Origin: Acetobacterium wieringae
GTDB lineage: Bacteria; Bacillota; Clostridia; Eubacteriales; Eubacteriaceae
Length of the DNA: 64,000 bases
Direction: 5' to 3'
Assembly: GCF_026646375.1 (NCBI RefSeq)
Contig: NZ_JAIPPU010000017.1
Span: 1 to 64,000 of the forward strand
Shown here: piece after piece, positions 16,089 through 24,860 of the stretch
Numbering within the stretch: the stretch's first letter is position 1
Layout: every line of letters starts with the position of its first letter
Position numbers and translations under genes: made by a program
The notes under the pieces: model-generated
Seen by the model: the letters and a program-made list of their open reading frames with translations, nothing else
What the model was told of the DNA's origin: nothing
Database searches by the model: none

Positions 16089-16364
16089 ATATTACACTTT
16101 CTCCTAACAAATCTGTTCACAAAGTTAGGTAACATCATTTTTATCATACTGGTATATTAAAATTAACATACTAAAAGTATGGCAGTAGGTCATGATCCCA
16201 CTTTACAATATCCACGCTTAGCTAATGGTTACGTCATCTTTGCGCACAAAAGACTATAGTTGTGCACATCCTATATGGGGTAATAATATTTACCCTGCCA
16301 TGAACTAGTTCAGTTTTATTTGATTTTAAAAACTTAATAATACTCTGTTCTATACAGACTATTT
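16089..16364. other. Intergenic stretch with two inverted repeats, no gene seen
   Basis: CCTAAC/GTTAGG lies around 16102-16128 and GCACAA/TTGTGC around 16243-16268. They may be control or terminator elements for the flanking minus-strand genes. No coding was found in either strand. Confidence 0.4.
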
Positions 16365-17147
16365 TTATTTCATTAAGGAATGTGTTACTTTAACAATAGT
16401 CAATCCGTAATCAACCAAAAAATTCTTTTGCTCTTCCGTATAGGTTTTTCTTTCTGCTATTGCTTCGTTTGTCGCATGCCTAAAGCAATGCATTTTCTTT
16501 CTATAGCTTGTCACTTTATCGTTAGAAATATAATCAAAACAAACCATAGGATAATCAGGCGTGATAAACTTTCCATTTTTCTTTAATAAGTTTTCTATCA
16601 AGTTTGCTATCTCTGCAAGTTTTTCATCAGTGCTCATATTATTAAAAGATGCTTGCCGATTTGATATCTCAACAAACTTTTGATTTATTAAATGATCTAT
16701 ATCAATATGGCTTGAGTTTTGCTCAAAGGTTAAACCTGCAACTAATTTTCTTCTAACTGCATATCTAACAGTTCCATTATCATCTTCTCCCTGAGTAATA
16801 ATTCTGTTTCTTATTTCTCCATAAGTAAAGTTACTGGGATCTATAGGTGGTCTCGCTAACAATCTTGGGAATTCTTTTATCTCATATCCCATTTTATATA
16901 AATAATACGTTATTAGATTAAACCAACACTTATTTTCACTATTAGAAAAGTCTACATCTGGCTGGCATAATTCTCTAAATTTTGTTATCGCTTCCTCTGT
17001 ATCATACACTTCAAATTTGCAATCATCTACTTCCTCATATTCACTAAAAACACTGTATATCTCATTGACATTCTTAATTGAATCATAAAAACGATAATGA
17101 TATTCTTCTTCTTTTATATTTTGAAAATAAAATTCTTTTATATCCAT
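16365..17147 (-). CDS. Hypothetical protein, not recognised
   Basis: 260 aa, acidic N-terminus rich in Tyr and Glu (KEFYFQNIKEEEYHYRFYD), then a mixed segment with IRNRIITQGEDDNGTVRYAV and a helical segment NMSTDEKLAEIANLIENLLK. The end has MHCFRHATNEAIAERK. No membrane span or signal peptide is visible. Base composition is AT-rich like the HEPN-motif gene on the other side of the tRNA-like gene, on the same strand and in the same island bounded by REP elements at 15040 and 17184. A partner or antidote role is conceivable but only inferred. The ATG has no strong ribosome site. Confidence 0.6.
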   Translation of the reverse strand: MDIKEFYFQNIKEEEYHYRFYDSIKNVNEIYSVFSEYEEVDDCKFEVYDTEEAITKFRELCQPDVDFSNSENKCWFNLITYYLYKMGYEIKEFPRLLARPPIDPSNFTYGEIRNRIITQGEDDNGTVRYAVRRKLVAGLTFEQNSSHIDIDHLINQKFVEISNRQASFNNMSTDEKLAEIANLIENLLKKNGKFITPDYPMVCFDYISNDKVTSYRKKMHCFRHATNEAIAERKTYTEEQKNFLVDYGLTIVKVTHSLMK

Positions 17148-17183
17148 TTATCTAAGCACTCCAAATCTTTTATGTGATTCTAT

Positions 17184-17210
17184 ATGACAAGAGGACGTTT
17201 CGTCTGTCAT
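17184..17210. repeat. REP-like element
   Basis: ATGACAAGAGGACGTTTCGT to CTGTCAT, next to the largest RAYT relic. Confidence 0.7.
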
Positions 17211-17790
17211 ATTTATCATTTTACTGCCCGCTTCACCATCATCTTGCCCAATCCCAACACTCAGCTGAATCTGTCGTATCAGCTGATTTCGCTTATCTAC
17301 CGATACTTCTCCCAGATCCCGGTGTTCGGGGTTCTGGCTAAGCAGATTCGTCATTCGTTCATCGGTTCATCTGGTTTTTGAGCGGGTATCCAGACATTCG
17401 TCCTGATTTTCATACTCAAAAAATCGAATAAAATCTGCTTCTGTCAGAAAATAGTTTTTGATTATCCCACTATCAAGTGCTGTTGCCTTTCCCTGATAGG
17501 CCTGCCTGATCTGATCGTAACTGTTCCACCACTTCGCTGTTTAAACGATTCTGAAAGAGGTGCCCGGTGCGGCCGTATTTGTTATTGTGCAATTGCACAT
17601 AGTCAACGGTCATCCGTTTGATACTAGTTCCCAGTTCTCCCCCCTTCTTTGATCAGCAGATGAATGTGATTTCCCATCGGGCAGCAAGCACACAACTCAA
17701 AGCCACCCTTTTCTCTGGCTTTATTCAGCTATTGCATAAAAATCGATTAAATTCAGTCCGAAACAATGTGAAAATTTACACTGTAGCTAT
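17211..17790 (-). pseudogene. RAYT transposase pseudogene with HUH motif
   Basis: The most complete RAYT relic. On the minus strand frames read KAREKGG, then MGNHIHLLIKEGG (the HxH of the Y1/HUH transposase), GTSIKRMTVDYVQLHNNKYG and GHLFQNR, then after frameshifts FIRFFEYENQDECLDT and the C-terminal VDKRNQLIRQIQL. Stops and shifts separate these parts. A REP element lies at its 3' end. It shows the source family of the smaller relics. Confidence 0.75.
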
Positions 17791-17791
17791 C

Positions 17792-17818
17792 AATCCAACG
17801 CTTATCTACTACAACTTA
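17792..17818. repeat. 27-mer shared with 8648-8674
   Basis: The sequence includes the last codons and stop of the tandem-repeat protein gene (K-L-stop) and 17 bases beyond. One mismatch to the copy at 8648-8674, which precedes a REP element. Confidence 0.6.
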
Positions 17819-18363
17819 TACGGTATCGTTAACGCTTCTTCCAAACTCCAGCCCTCTTTTATTCGATCTTTAAAAATATAGCTTTTGATTCCCCAATAAG
17901 CGCACATATCTTTCTCGGTGTCAAACTTCCTACCCAAATGATCAACTACCATATTCGGATTTTTACCTTCTAAGGCTTCTTCCAATGTCCAGCCATCTTT
18001 TATCCGATCATTAAAAACGTACTCCTTAACACCCCAATAGTTACACATTTCAGACTTTGTTTTAAAACCCCTGCCTAGGTGATCCTTAATGCTATCCGGT
18101 TGTTTACTTTCTAACGCCTCTTCCAATGTCCAATTTTCAGAAAGTCTATCTTTAAACACATAATATTTAACGCCCCAATACTTACACATCTCTTCTTCTG
18201 ATTTATAGCCTCTGCCTTTATGGTCTACTACCCGAACCGTTAAACAATCCTCTAAAGACCACCCTAGACTTCTTCGATCAAGAAAGACAGCATAACTGAT
18301 ATTGTATGCTGAACACATTTCTTTAACGCCCTGATAACTCTTTCCTAAATGATCTTTAACCAT
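17809..18363 (-). CDS. Protein of four tandem about 45-aa repeats (DHLGR...EALE)
   Basis: 184 aa made almost wholly of four repeats of 44-47 residues. Each reads roughly DHLGRxFxTxxEMCxYWG, then VKxYVFxDRIKxGWTLEEAL. The pattern helix-turn-helix-like (EMCxYWGVKxYVFxDR) repeats at about residues 3, 46, 93 and 140; the first copy is the most diverged. Such repeats occur in uncharacterised Firmicute proteins and resemble small DNA-binding modules near homing or phage genes. It starts two bases after the rlmD stop, with GAGG about seven bases upstream of ATG, so it is co-transcribed with rlmD. Function unknown. Confidence 0.7.
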   Translation of the reverse strand: MVKDHLGKSYQGVKEMCSAYNISYAVFLDRRSLGWSLEDCLTVRVVDHKGRGYKSEEEMCKYWGVKYYVFKDRLSENWTLEEALESKQPDSIKDHLGRGFKTKSEMCNYWGVKEYVFNDRIKDGWTLEEALEGKNPNMVVDHLGRKFDTEKDMCAYWGIKSYIFKDRIKEGWSLEEALTIPYKL

Positions 18364-18365
18364 TT

Positions 18366-19718
18366 TTACACCCTCGTTACCAACACCACCGTCTCCACGT
18401 GCCCGGTATGCGGAAACATATCCACACATTTCACCTTCTTCACTTCATACCCCGCTGCCACAAAAAATGGCAGATCCCGGGCCAGCGATGTTGCCTTGCA
18501 GGACACGTAGACAAAAGTCTTGGGTTTGAAATCAAGAATTTTAAAGATCGCTTTGGGGTGAATGCCATCCCGGGGCGGGTCCAGAATGATCACATCGGCC
18601 GGATCATGAAGATTGGCCACCTCCACCATCACGTCGCCGGCGATAAACTGACAGTTATCAAGGCCGTTCTTGGTGGCGTTGGCTTTAGCGGCTTCGACTG
18701 CTTCGGCCACCAACTCGATGCCGACCACCTTTTTAGAAACGGGTGCCAGTACCTGGGCAATGGTACCGGTGCCGCAGTATAAATCATAAATGACTTCGTT
18801 CTGTTCCTGTCCGACAAAATCCCGAACGACCGAATAGAGCTTTTCGGCCCCTAAGGTGTTGGTCTGGAAAAAGGAAAAACTGCTAATTTCAAAGGTCAGT
18901 CCCAAAATCCTATCCTCAATTTTATCTTCACCATACAGAGTTTTGGCGGTTTCGGCTTTGACCACATCGGCAACCCCATCGTTTTGGGTATGCAGAATCC
19001 CCCGGATTTGGCCGGACAGCGGCAGCTCCAGCAGGCAGTTGACAAAAGCCGCTTCGTCCAGGGTTCCCTGGGTGGTGGTGGCCAGATTGATCAGCAAATC
19101 ACCGGTATGTTTTCCCTTGCGCACCACCAGATGCCGTAAAAAGCCTTCGTGACTGCGTTTATGAAAATAACTGTCCCCGGTTCGGGTAAAATAGTCCAGC
19201 ACGGCTGTTTGGATTATATTAAAATCGGCATCGGTAATCTGGCAGCTATCGGTTTTGACAATATTATAAAAGCTTCCCTGTTCGTGCAGCCCCAGCATCA
19301 GCGGGCCATCCTTTTCATTATCCCCAAAGGAATACTCCATCTTGTTGCGGTAACCGAAAACCTCGGGGCTGGGAACAATCCCCTCATAGGTAAAGCCCGC
19401 TATCCCAGCCTGCTCCAGCAGGTTTAAGACATAGCTTTCTTTAAGCTTTAACTGTTCGTCATAGGGCAGGTTCTGGTAGGTACAGCCCCCGCATTTATCA
19501 AACACATCGCAGACGGCATCAATTTCATTGGGGGCTTTTTCCAGCACTTCCATGATGCGGCCCTCATATTTTTTTCGTTTCTTGGCAATATTTACCAAAA
19601 CGCGTTGACCGGGCAGGCCGTTTTTCATGACAACTTTTTTTTCGCCATGCATTCCCCAGGATTTTCCGGGGAAATTAAACCCTTCTATCGTTAACTCAAT
19701 AGTTTCATTCTTCTTCAA
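18366..19718 (-). CDS. rlmD: 23S rRNA (uracil-C5)-methyltransferase RlmD/RlmCD type
   Basis: 450 aa, TrmA family. Residues 1-60 form a TRAM domain; C-x5-C-x2-C appears in CDVFDKCGGCTYQNLP, the Fe-S cluster site. The Rossmann core has YDLYCGTGTIAQVL (motif I), DVIILDPPRDG (motif IV) and VYVSCKATSLARDL with the nucleophilic Cys. It methylates U at position 1939 or 747 of 23S rRNA with SAM. In Gram-positives one enzyme (RlmCD) may do both. The downstream repeat protein is coupled to it. Assignment to the family is sure; exact target is not. Confidence 0.92.
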   Translation of the reverse strand: MKKNETIELTIEGFNFPGKSWGMHGEKKVVMKNGLPGQRVLVNIAKKRKKYEGRIMEVLEKAPNEIDAVCDVFDKCGGCTYQNLPYDEQLKLKESYVLNLLEQAGIAGFTYEGIVPSPEVFGYRNKMEYSFGDNEKDGPLMLGLHEQGSFYNIVKTDSCQITDADFNIIQTAVLDYFTRTGDSYFHKRSHEGFLRHLVVRKGKHTGDLLINLATTTQGTLDEAAFVNCLLELPLSGQIRGILHTQNDGVADVVKAETAKTLYGEDKIEDRILGLTFEISSFSFFQTNTLGAEKLYSVVRDFVGQEQNEVIYDLYCGTGTIAQVLAPVSKKVVGIELVAEAVEAAKANATKNGLDNCQFIAGDVMVEVANLHDPADVIILDPPRDGIHPKAIFKILDFKPKTFVYVSCKATSLARDLPFFVAAGYEVKKVKCVDMFPHTGHVETVVLVTRV

Positions 19719-19775
19719 TTTGGACTCCTTAAATTTTTCATTATGTGTGGCTGCTGATCCAGCCGGTCTTCACTG

Positions 19776-20375
19776 TTACGCTTTGGTCAGTTCCTGAAAA
19801 TAACGGGAAACGGCAAACATCCGGGCCCCGTTGATAATCTCTTTAATGCTGATGGTGATTTCCTCGGGTGATTGCTTCATCCCGTTTTGGGCCCAATCGA
19901 TAATCATCCCCACCACCCCATAGGACAAAAATTCGGCGGTAAAAGTTTTCTTCTGGGGCGTCATCACCGGAGCAACATCCGGGTTCATTTTACGATCACG
20001 AGACAGGTGTTCAATCATTTCCATAAATATTTCCTTGGTGACGGTAAACAGATAATTCTGAAATTCGGTACCGTTGATGTCTTTTAAGGTGGTTTGATAA
20101 AAATGGCCATCCTTTTTCATGGTCGTTAACAGCGCCAGCACCTTGCTGTCCCAGTTTTCGATGGTCAGATCTGTTCGGATGACTAAAATCGCCTCCTGAT
20201 AAACGATCCAGTTGATCAGATCATATTTATCGTGAAAATGATAATAAAAGGTCTGGCGGTTCAGACCGCAATCGGCGGTAATTTCAGCAATGGTGATTTT
20301 TTCAAAGTTTTTATTTTTTAAAATATGTTTAAAGCTTTTGGCGATCGCTTTTTTAGTTATTGATGCATCGGACAT
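19776..20375 (-). CDS. TetR-family regulator (DhaS-like)
   Basis: 199 aa. The N-terminal HTH reads ITKKAIAKSFKHILK, ITIAEITADCGLNRQTFYYH, HDKYDLINWI. The C-terminal part (GMIIDWAQNGMKQSPEEI) is the TetR_C_7/DhaS-like ligand domain. It is downstream of the YhgE/Pip gene and separated from it by a terminator, so the repressor and exporter are probably functionally paired as often seen for YhgE proteins, though transcribed apart. Confidence 0.85.
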   Translation of the reverse strand: MSDASITKKAIAKSFKHILKNKNFEKITIAEITADCGLNRQTFYYHFHDKYDLINWIVYQEAILVIRTDLTIENWDSKVLALLTTMKKDGHFYQTTLKDINGTEFQNYLFTVTKEIFMEMIEHLSRDRKMNPDVAPVMTPQKKTFTAEFLSYGVVGMIIDWAQNGMKQSPEEITISIKEIINGARMFAVSRYFQELTKA

Positions 20376-20453
20376 GCGGACTACTCCTCGTGATCTTTTT
20401 TTGAAGATAATTATATCATTTCCGCTTCTTATTTCAAAGTAATCGACCCAAAT

Positions 20454-20490
20454 AAAAAGAACCCCGCATAGAGCTATGCAGCGTTCTTTT
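20454..20490 (-). terminator. Intrinsic terminator after yhgE-like gene
   Basis: AAAAGAAC...GTTCTTTT with an inner GCATAG/CTATGC stem and T-run. Confidence 0.8.
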
Positions 20491-20503
20491 AATCTTGGTC
20501 ATT

Positions 20504-22615
20504 TTAAAATAAGTGATCCGAGTTCAGTTCGGCGATGGCGGTGACATCCTCTTTATCTGCCTTCTTTTTCTTAATCATGGTCAGGAAGATCGTAGCGGCA
20601 AAGAAAACCACCAGGTAAATCACCAGAATCAGGAAGCTGTGCCAGAAGTCGCCGGAGATGGCACCGGTAATGGTATCCTTAAACACCACCACCGAATAGG
20701 TCATCGGCATAAAGGGGTACAGCATCTGGAAGAACTTCGGTACCGTTTCAATCGGGAAGGTGCCACCACAAGAGGTCAGCTGTAAAATCAGCAGCGTCAG
20801 CGCCACAAATTTTCCGGCGTCACCCATATGGATAATACAGAACTGGACAATCGCCAGGAAGGTCATCGAGACCAGACAAACCGAAACAAAGTACAGTCCG
20901 GTATGGGCAATTTCCAGCCCCAGGGCGTATTTAATGATGCTGCCCAAAAGAATTGCCTGAGCCAGCCCCAACAGCAGATAAATAAAGCTGCGGGCGGTCT
21001 TATTGCCGCTCTCCCGGGACAGGATTTTGAATTTCTGATCGGCATCAAAATAAATTCCGAAGAAGATAATCAGACCGCCAACCCAGAGTGACAGCGACAT
21101 AAAGTAGGGCGAAAAGTAGGTGCCATAATTGGCAATCGGGTCAATGACCGCATCGTCCACCGTAACCGGCTCGCTGACATAGGTGCCCAAACCATTTAAT
21201 TTGACCGTGTCGGCATTGGCATCATTGACAGCAGTGGTAACACCGTTCTGAGCGGTGGTAATTCCGTTGTTAAGTTGCTGCTGACCATCGACCAGGGTCG
21301 TGGCACCACTAGCCAGGGTGTTGGCCCCATCAGCCAGGGTATACACCCCATTGGTCAACGTCGTGGCCCCGTTTGACAAAGCCGTTGCGCCATTTGTCAG
21401 TGATGAAGCGCCGTCTGAAACGGCACTGGCTCCAGATGAGATGCTGTCGGCAGCATTATTTAATTGACCGGCGGCGCTACTAACCGTAGCAATCCCATCA
21501 TCCAGGTTGCTGGTTCCAGCGGCCAATGCCTGGGTTCCGGCGGCAATGGCATCGGATGCGCCGCTTAGTTGACTGCCCGCAGCTTCCAGTTGGGCAATGC
21601 TATCGGCGTTGTCACTGGAGGCCATATTCTCAATAAAGGCGGCAAACTGGGGATCCTCCATCAGCTCCGGATGCTCACCGACAAAGGCCGAGATAAAGGC
21701 CGAGGTCTGATTGACGTTGCCAATCAGGGTATCGACCCCGGCAGTATAGGCTTGAATCCCCAGATTGAGCTGCTCGGTTCCAGCGGCCAAACTTTCTGCC
21801 CCATTACTCACTTGGGCCGAACCACTTTTTAAGGTGCTGATGCCATCGTTAAAATCCGAAAATTTTGCGGCAAATTGCTCGGTTCCAGCGGCCAGAGTTT
21901 GCGTTCCGCTGGCCAGGGTCTGGCTGCCAGCAGCAAGGGCCTGGGTACCGGAAGCCAGGGTTTCTGAGCCAGCGGCCAATTCCTGGGAACCAGCGGCCAG
22001 CGAATAGGTACCATTCGCTAAGGTCTGAGAGCCGCTCAAAAGTTGCGCTGAGCCGCTGGAAAGCTGGGTTAAGCCATCATTCAAAGTACTCAACTGACCG
22101 GGCACCTTGGCCACCTGATCGGTCAGATTGTTAACGATCTCGCCGGAGATGCTTTCTCTTAAGCTGGTTTCCATTTGCATCTCAGCTTTTCCGAGGATCT
22201 GGCTGGCCAGATAATTTCGTTTTTCGTTGGGCGAAAAAATAATGCTGGCAGTCTGCTTGTTAACCGTCGCCGCCGAAGCAATATTGTTTGAGAAATTCTT
22301 TGGCACCACGATCATTGCATAGTAATCATCGGTTTCGGTACCGGCTTTTCCGGTGGCTTCGTCGGTAATCACATACTTGAAGGTGCCGTCCTTAATCAGT
22401 TCATCAATAAACTCTTCCCCCAGATTGCGCTGCTGATTATTGATGGTCGCGCCCGTATCGTTATTGACCAGTGCCACCGGCAGATTATCGAGTTTTGAGT
22501 AGGGATCCCAGAAGGCGCTGAGATAGAAAAAGCTATACATAAGTGGTATAATAATAACACCGATAATGACAATCAATCGAACCGTATTGGCTTTATTCAC
22601 TATTTTTTTATTCAT
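20504..22615 (-). CDS. YhgE/Pip-domain membrane protein, ABC-2 type
   Basis: 703 aa. One membrane helix near residue 15-32, a long extracellular region, then five C-terminal helices (residues about 505-680) of the ABC2_membrane_3 kind. The external part holds two blocks of a heptad with consensus LAxGxQx (about residues 180-260 and 355-470), for example SQTLASGTQTLAAGTEQF. This is the hallmark of YhgE and phage-infection protein Pip. It probably forms an exporter or conduit for a cell-envelope or secreted component, with a partner ESX/T7SS-like role suggested for the family. A promoter with TATAAT at 22670-22675 lies upstream. Confidence 0.85.
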   Translation of the reverse strand: MNKKIVNKANTVRLIVIIGVIIIPLMYSFFYLSAFWDPYSKLDNLPVALVNNDTGATINNQQRNLGEEFIDELIKDGTFKYVITDEATGKAGTETDDYYAMIVVPKNFSNNIASAATVNKQTASIIFSPNEKRNYLASQILGKAEMQMETSLRESISGEIVNNLTDQVAKVPGQLSTLNDGLTQLSSGSAQLLSGSQTLANGTYSLAAGSQELAAGSETLASGTQALAAGSQTLASGTQTLAAGTEQFAAKFSDFNDGISTLKSGSAQVSNGAESLAAGTEQLNLGIQAYTAGVDTLIGNVNQTSAFISAFVGEHPELMEDPQFAAFIENMASSDNADSIAQLEAAGSQLSGASDAIAAGTQALAAGTSNLDDGIATVSSAAGQLNNAADSISSGASAVSDGASSLTNGATALSNGATTLTNGVYTLADGANTLASGATTLVDGQQQLNNGITTAQNGVTTAVNDANADTVKLNGLGTYVSEPVTVDDAVIDPIANYGTYFSPYFMSLSLWVGGLIIFFGIYFDADQKFKILSRESGNKTARSFIYLLLGLAQAILLGSIIKYALGLEIAHTGLYFVSVCLVSMTFLAIVQFCIIHMGDAGKFVALTLLILQLTSCGGTFPIETVPKFFQMLYPFMPMTYSVVVFKDTITGAISGDFWHSFLILVIYLVVFFAATIFLTMIKKKKADKEDVTAIAELNSDHLF

Positions 22616-22768
22616 TTTATACTCCTTTCACTTGCTTAAAGGAGTATAGCACTGGGTTGACCGCTTGTAATTATACGATTCTTCAAACTTGTCAGAAATC
22701 CCGACAAATCGGCCGATTTGTCTAAAAATGAAAACGGTCTCCTTATTTTTTTTAAGGTTTTTATCTAC

Positions 22769-22798
22769 AAAAAAAGAATCACTTCTTAATGAAGTGAT
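22769..22798 (-). terminator. Intrinsic terminator after trxA
   Basis: ATCACTTC / GAAGTGAT with a 5-base loop; a T-run follows on the minus strand. Confidence 0.8.
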
Positions 22799-22822
22799 CC
22801 TTGTCATCCGGCTTATTGTTTC

Positions 22823-23143
22823 CTAACCGGTATAGTAATTCAGCTTTTCCAGTAAAACCCCTTTTGACTGAAGCCCAACGATGGTTTCTACCACCTCGCC
22901 ACGTTTAAAAATCTTCATGGTTGGCACGCTCATTACCCTGTATTGCTGGGCCAGGCTCTGGGTCTGATCGATGTCGACCTTATAAATGCCCACCTTGTCT
23001 TTTAACTCCTCGGCCACCTCTTCTAAAATCGGTGCCAACGCTTTACAGGGCCCACACCAGGTCGCAAAAAAATCTACCAGGACCACACCTTCGCCTTTTA
23101 AAACCAGAGTATCAAATTCGGTTTGATCGATTATCTTTGCCAT
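22823..23143 (-). CDS. trxA: Thioredoxin
   Basis: 106 aa, full length. The redox site is WCGPC (C30, C33) in DFFATWCGPCKALAPI; the cis-proline turn is VPTMKIF. It reduces disulfides in the cytoplasm with thioredoxin reductase, which is not in the window. A flavodoxin-like reductase gene lies 33 bases upstream on the same strand, so both may be transcribed together. A second thioredoxin is at 29574. Confidence 0.95.
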   Translation of the reverse strand: MAKIIDQTEFDTLVLKGEGVVLVDFFATWCGPCKALAPILEEVAEELKDKVGIYKVDIDQTQSLAQQYRVMSVPTMKIFKRGEVVETIVGLQSKGVLLEKLNYYTG

Positions 23144-23176
23144 TTTATTTCTCCTTATTTCTTGATTTTTATAAAG

Positions 23177-23737
23177 TTATGCCATCGGCGTATTGATTTT
23201 ACTTGCAATTTCTGCCAGCTCGTCCAGGCACTTTTGATTATCCAGCGCTGGCAGCTCATCGGTATGGGAAAATTGAACGAAGCCGATCTCATCACAGCTC
23301 AGGGTTTTTTTGTACCACTCCAGGGTATTATCCATGGCCTGAAACTGTCTCGGATAATGCGGTGCTCCACCGACTCCAATAATCAGAATTTTTTTCTTTT
23401 TGATGTTCGATTTATCCTTAAGGTTATAAATCATCTGAGTTCGATCAATCAGCGCTTTAATTTTTGAGGGAAAAGCACTGAAATAAACCGGACTGGCCAC
23501 GATCAGCAAATCACAGCTTTCCATTTTCTGATAAATTTGGGTCATATCATCCTCAATGACACATTTCCCCTGATGCGGAATACAATAATCACAGGCAGTA
23601 CATGCATGAACATCGATCTGATTGACATTATATTCAAAGAATTCGTGTTCAACTTCAATTTTATTAATAAAAAAGTCGATGGCCTTCTGCGTATTCTGAC
23701 CATTCCGGTGGCTTCCCATAATTGCTACGATTTCCAT
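23177..23737 (-). CDS. Flavodoxin-fold NAD(P)H-dependent oxidoreductase
   Basis: 186 aa, FMN-reductase/flavodoxin_2-like fold: IVAIMGSHRNGQNTQKAI (phosphate loop), ASPVYFSAFPSKIKALIDR, IIGVGGAPHYPRQ. An inserted cluster CTACDYCIPHQGKC near residue 45 is the cysteine pattern of the iron-sulfur flavoprotein-related group; it may bind an Fe-S cluster or be redox-active. It is upstream of trxA, perhaps as part of a redox-stress operon. Substrate unknown. Confidence 0.82.
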   Translation of the reverse strand: MEIVAIMGSHRNGQNTQKAIDFFINKIEVEHEFFEYNVNQIDVHACTACDYCIPHQGKCVIEDDMTQIYQKMESCDLLIVASPVYFSAFPSKIKALIDRTQMIYNLKDKSNIKKKKILIIGVGGAPHYPRQFQAMDNTLEWYKKTLSCDEIGFVQFSHTDELPALDNQKCLDELAEIASKINTPMA

Positions 23738-23865
23738 AGATTTTCCTTTCCTGATGGATCCTTTAGTTATTTAGGAGTATTATACCCGATTTATTACCGC
23801 ATTAACAACATCTAATTGCCTGATAAAATTTCTTCTGAATCGCAAATTTTTTTATCCAAAAAAGA

Positions 23866-23902
23866 AAAAAACCGAAGCCGTGTGAAAAGCGTTCGGTTTT
23901 TT
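23866..23902 (-). terminator. Intrinsic terminator after the 23977 gene
   Basis: AAAAAACCGAA / TTCGGTTTTTT, with T-runs on both sides. Confidence 0.8.
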
Positions 23903-23976
23903 CTAAAAACTTTGAAAGAGGGTAACTTGTTATGTCCAAATAATACCCTATTTCCCTTAAGGTTTCCTTAAAACTA

Positions 23977-24468
23977 TTATATTTTGACCTGTTTTTTTAA
24001 GGTTTCATGAAATTTCCCGGTACATTGGATCTTGGCACAGCAAATTTTTCCCTGTTGCTCATATTGGATCACATATTTTCGTTTTCCGTCCATATTTGTC
24101 AGGGTGTAGTTACGCATTTGTCCTTCGATCTTTTTAGCTTCTTCAAGTGGCACAATTTTTATTATGTCGTCTATTTTTATTTCCAGTACCGTTTTTTTCC
24201 AAAAAAATATTTTACGGTCGATGGTAAATTGGTCATGGGTAATAATCATCTCATAGATGGTTGTAATATAGCGCAATGAAATTAAAAAGCCCCCCATCAT
24301 AATCACCAGACTAATTACACCAACAATTGTTTTTAACCGATAATCTTCCAGGGTATTGGCAAACTGATTGTATAGAAGCGTATATCCAACCACCACCACC
24401 ATTAATATCCCCAGGGTTGTGATGCTGATTTGTTTGCTTTCAAGGGTTTCCCGTGCTTTAACTGCCAT
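23977..24468 (-). CDS. Two-helix membrane protein, PH-like domain
   Basis: 163 aa. Two membrane helices at about residues 18-34 and 47-66 (TTLGILMVVVVGYTLLY; VGVISLVIMMGGFLISL), then a beta-rich cytosolic part EMIITHDQFTIDRKIFFW, which resembles the bacterial PH (bPH) family of membrane-anchored proteins. No catalytic motif is visible. Monocistronic between two terminators. The function is not known. Confidence 0.6.
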   Translation of the reverse strand: MAVKARETLESKQISITTLGILMVVVVGYTLLYNQFANTLEDYRLKTIVGVISLVIMMGGFLISLRYITTIYEMIITHDQFTIDRKIFFWKKTVLEIKIDDIIKIVPLEEAKKIEGQMRNYTLTNMDGKRKYVIQYEQQGKICCAKIQCTGKFHETLKKQVKI

Positions 24469-24520
24469 ATGTCCTCCATGTTTTCGTAGTCATTTTCATT
24501 ATAACCCATTGATCCCATAA

Positions 24521-24544
24521 AAAAAAGAGCTTTGGCTCTTTTTT
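24521..24544. terminator. Intrinsic terminator after rubredoxin gene
   Basis: AAAAGAGC / GCTCTTTT with loop TTTG; T-rich on both strands. Confidence 0.75.
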
Positions 24545-24556
24545 GACTGCACTTTT

Positions 24557-24718
24557 CTAGTCTTCTGGTGAAAAATCTTCTTTTGAAACGCCGCACAACG
24601 GACAAACCCAATCTTCGGGGATATCTTCAAAGGCTGTTCCCGGTGCAACGCCGCTGTCAGGATCCCCTACCTCAGGATCATAAATATACCCGCAAATATC
24701 ACATACATATTTTTGCAT
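24557..24718 (-). CDS. Rubredoxin
   Basis: 53 aa, read directly from the sequence. It begins [19 protein letters not shown] and ends with [13 protein letters not shown], giving both CxxCG knuckles (C6, C9, C39, C42) that hold one iron. GGAGGAGG is in ideal position before ATG. It is a small cytoplasmic electron carrier, used in anaerobes for oxygen or peroxide detoxification. Its terminator is at 24521-24544. The short size had kept it off the long-ORF list. Confidence 0.95.
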   Translation of the reverse strand: MQKYVCDICGYIYDPEVGDPDSGVAPGTAFEDIPEDWVCPLCGVSKEDFSPED

Positions 24719-24860
24719 TTTTCCTCCTCCAGATCTTAATCTGTCATTGATTTTATTTCTCGAGTAGATATTTACCCATATATTTTATTATTTAACACTC
24801 TTTTAAATCATATCATTTAAATTATTTAATAAAAAATTACTGCTCTAGTTATTCCACGTT

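Noticed and set aside
354-17210. CRISPR array, considered because of the many short repeats
   Set aside because: Repeat spacing is hundreds to thousands of bases and irregular, units are palindromic and diverged, and no cas genes are present.
21569-22134. Several plus-strand ORFs over the YhgE/Pip gene
   Set aside because: They are shadows of the heptad-repeat DNA; their length comes from the repeat lacking stops in other frames.
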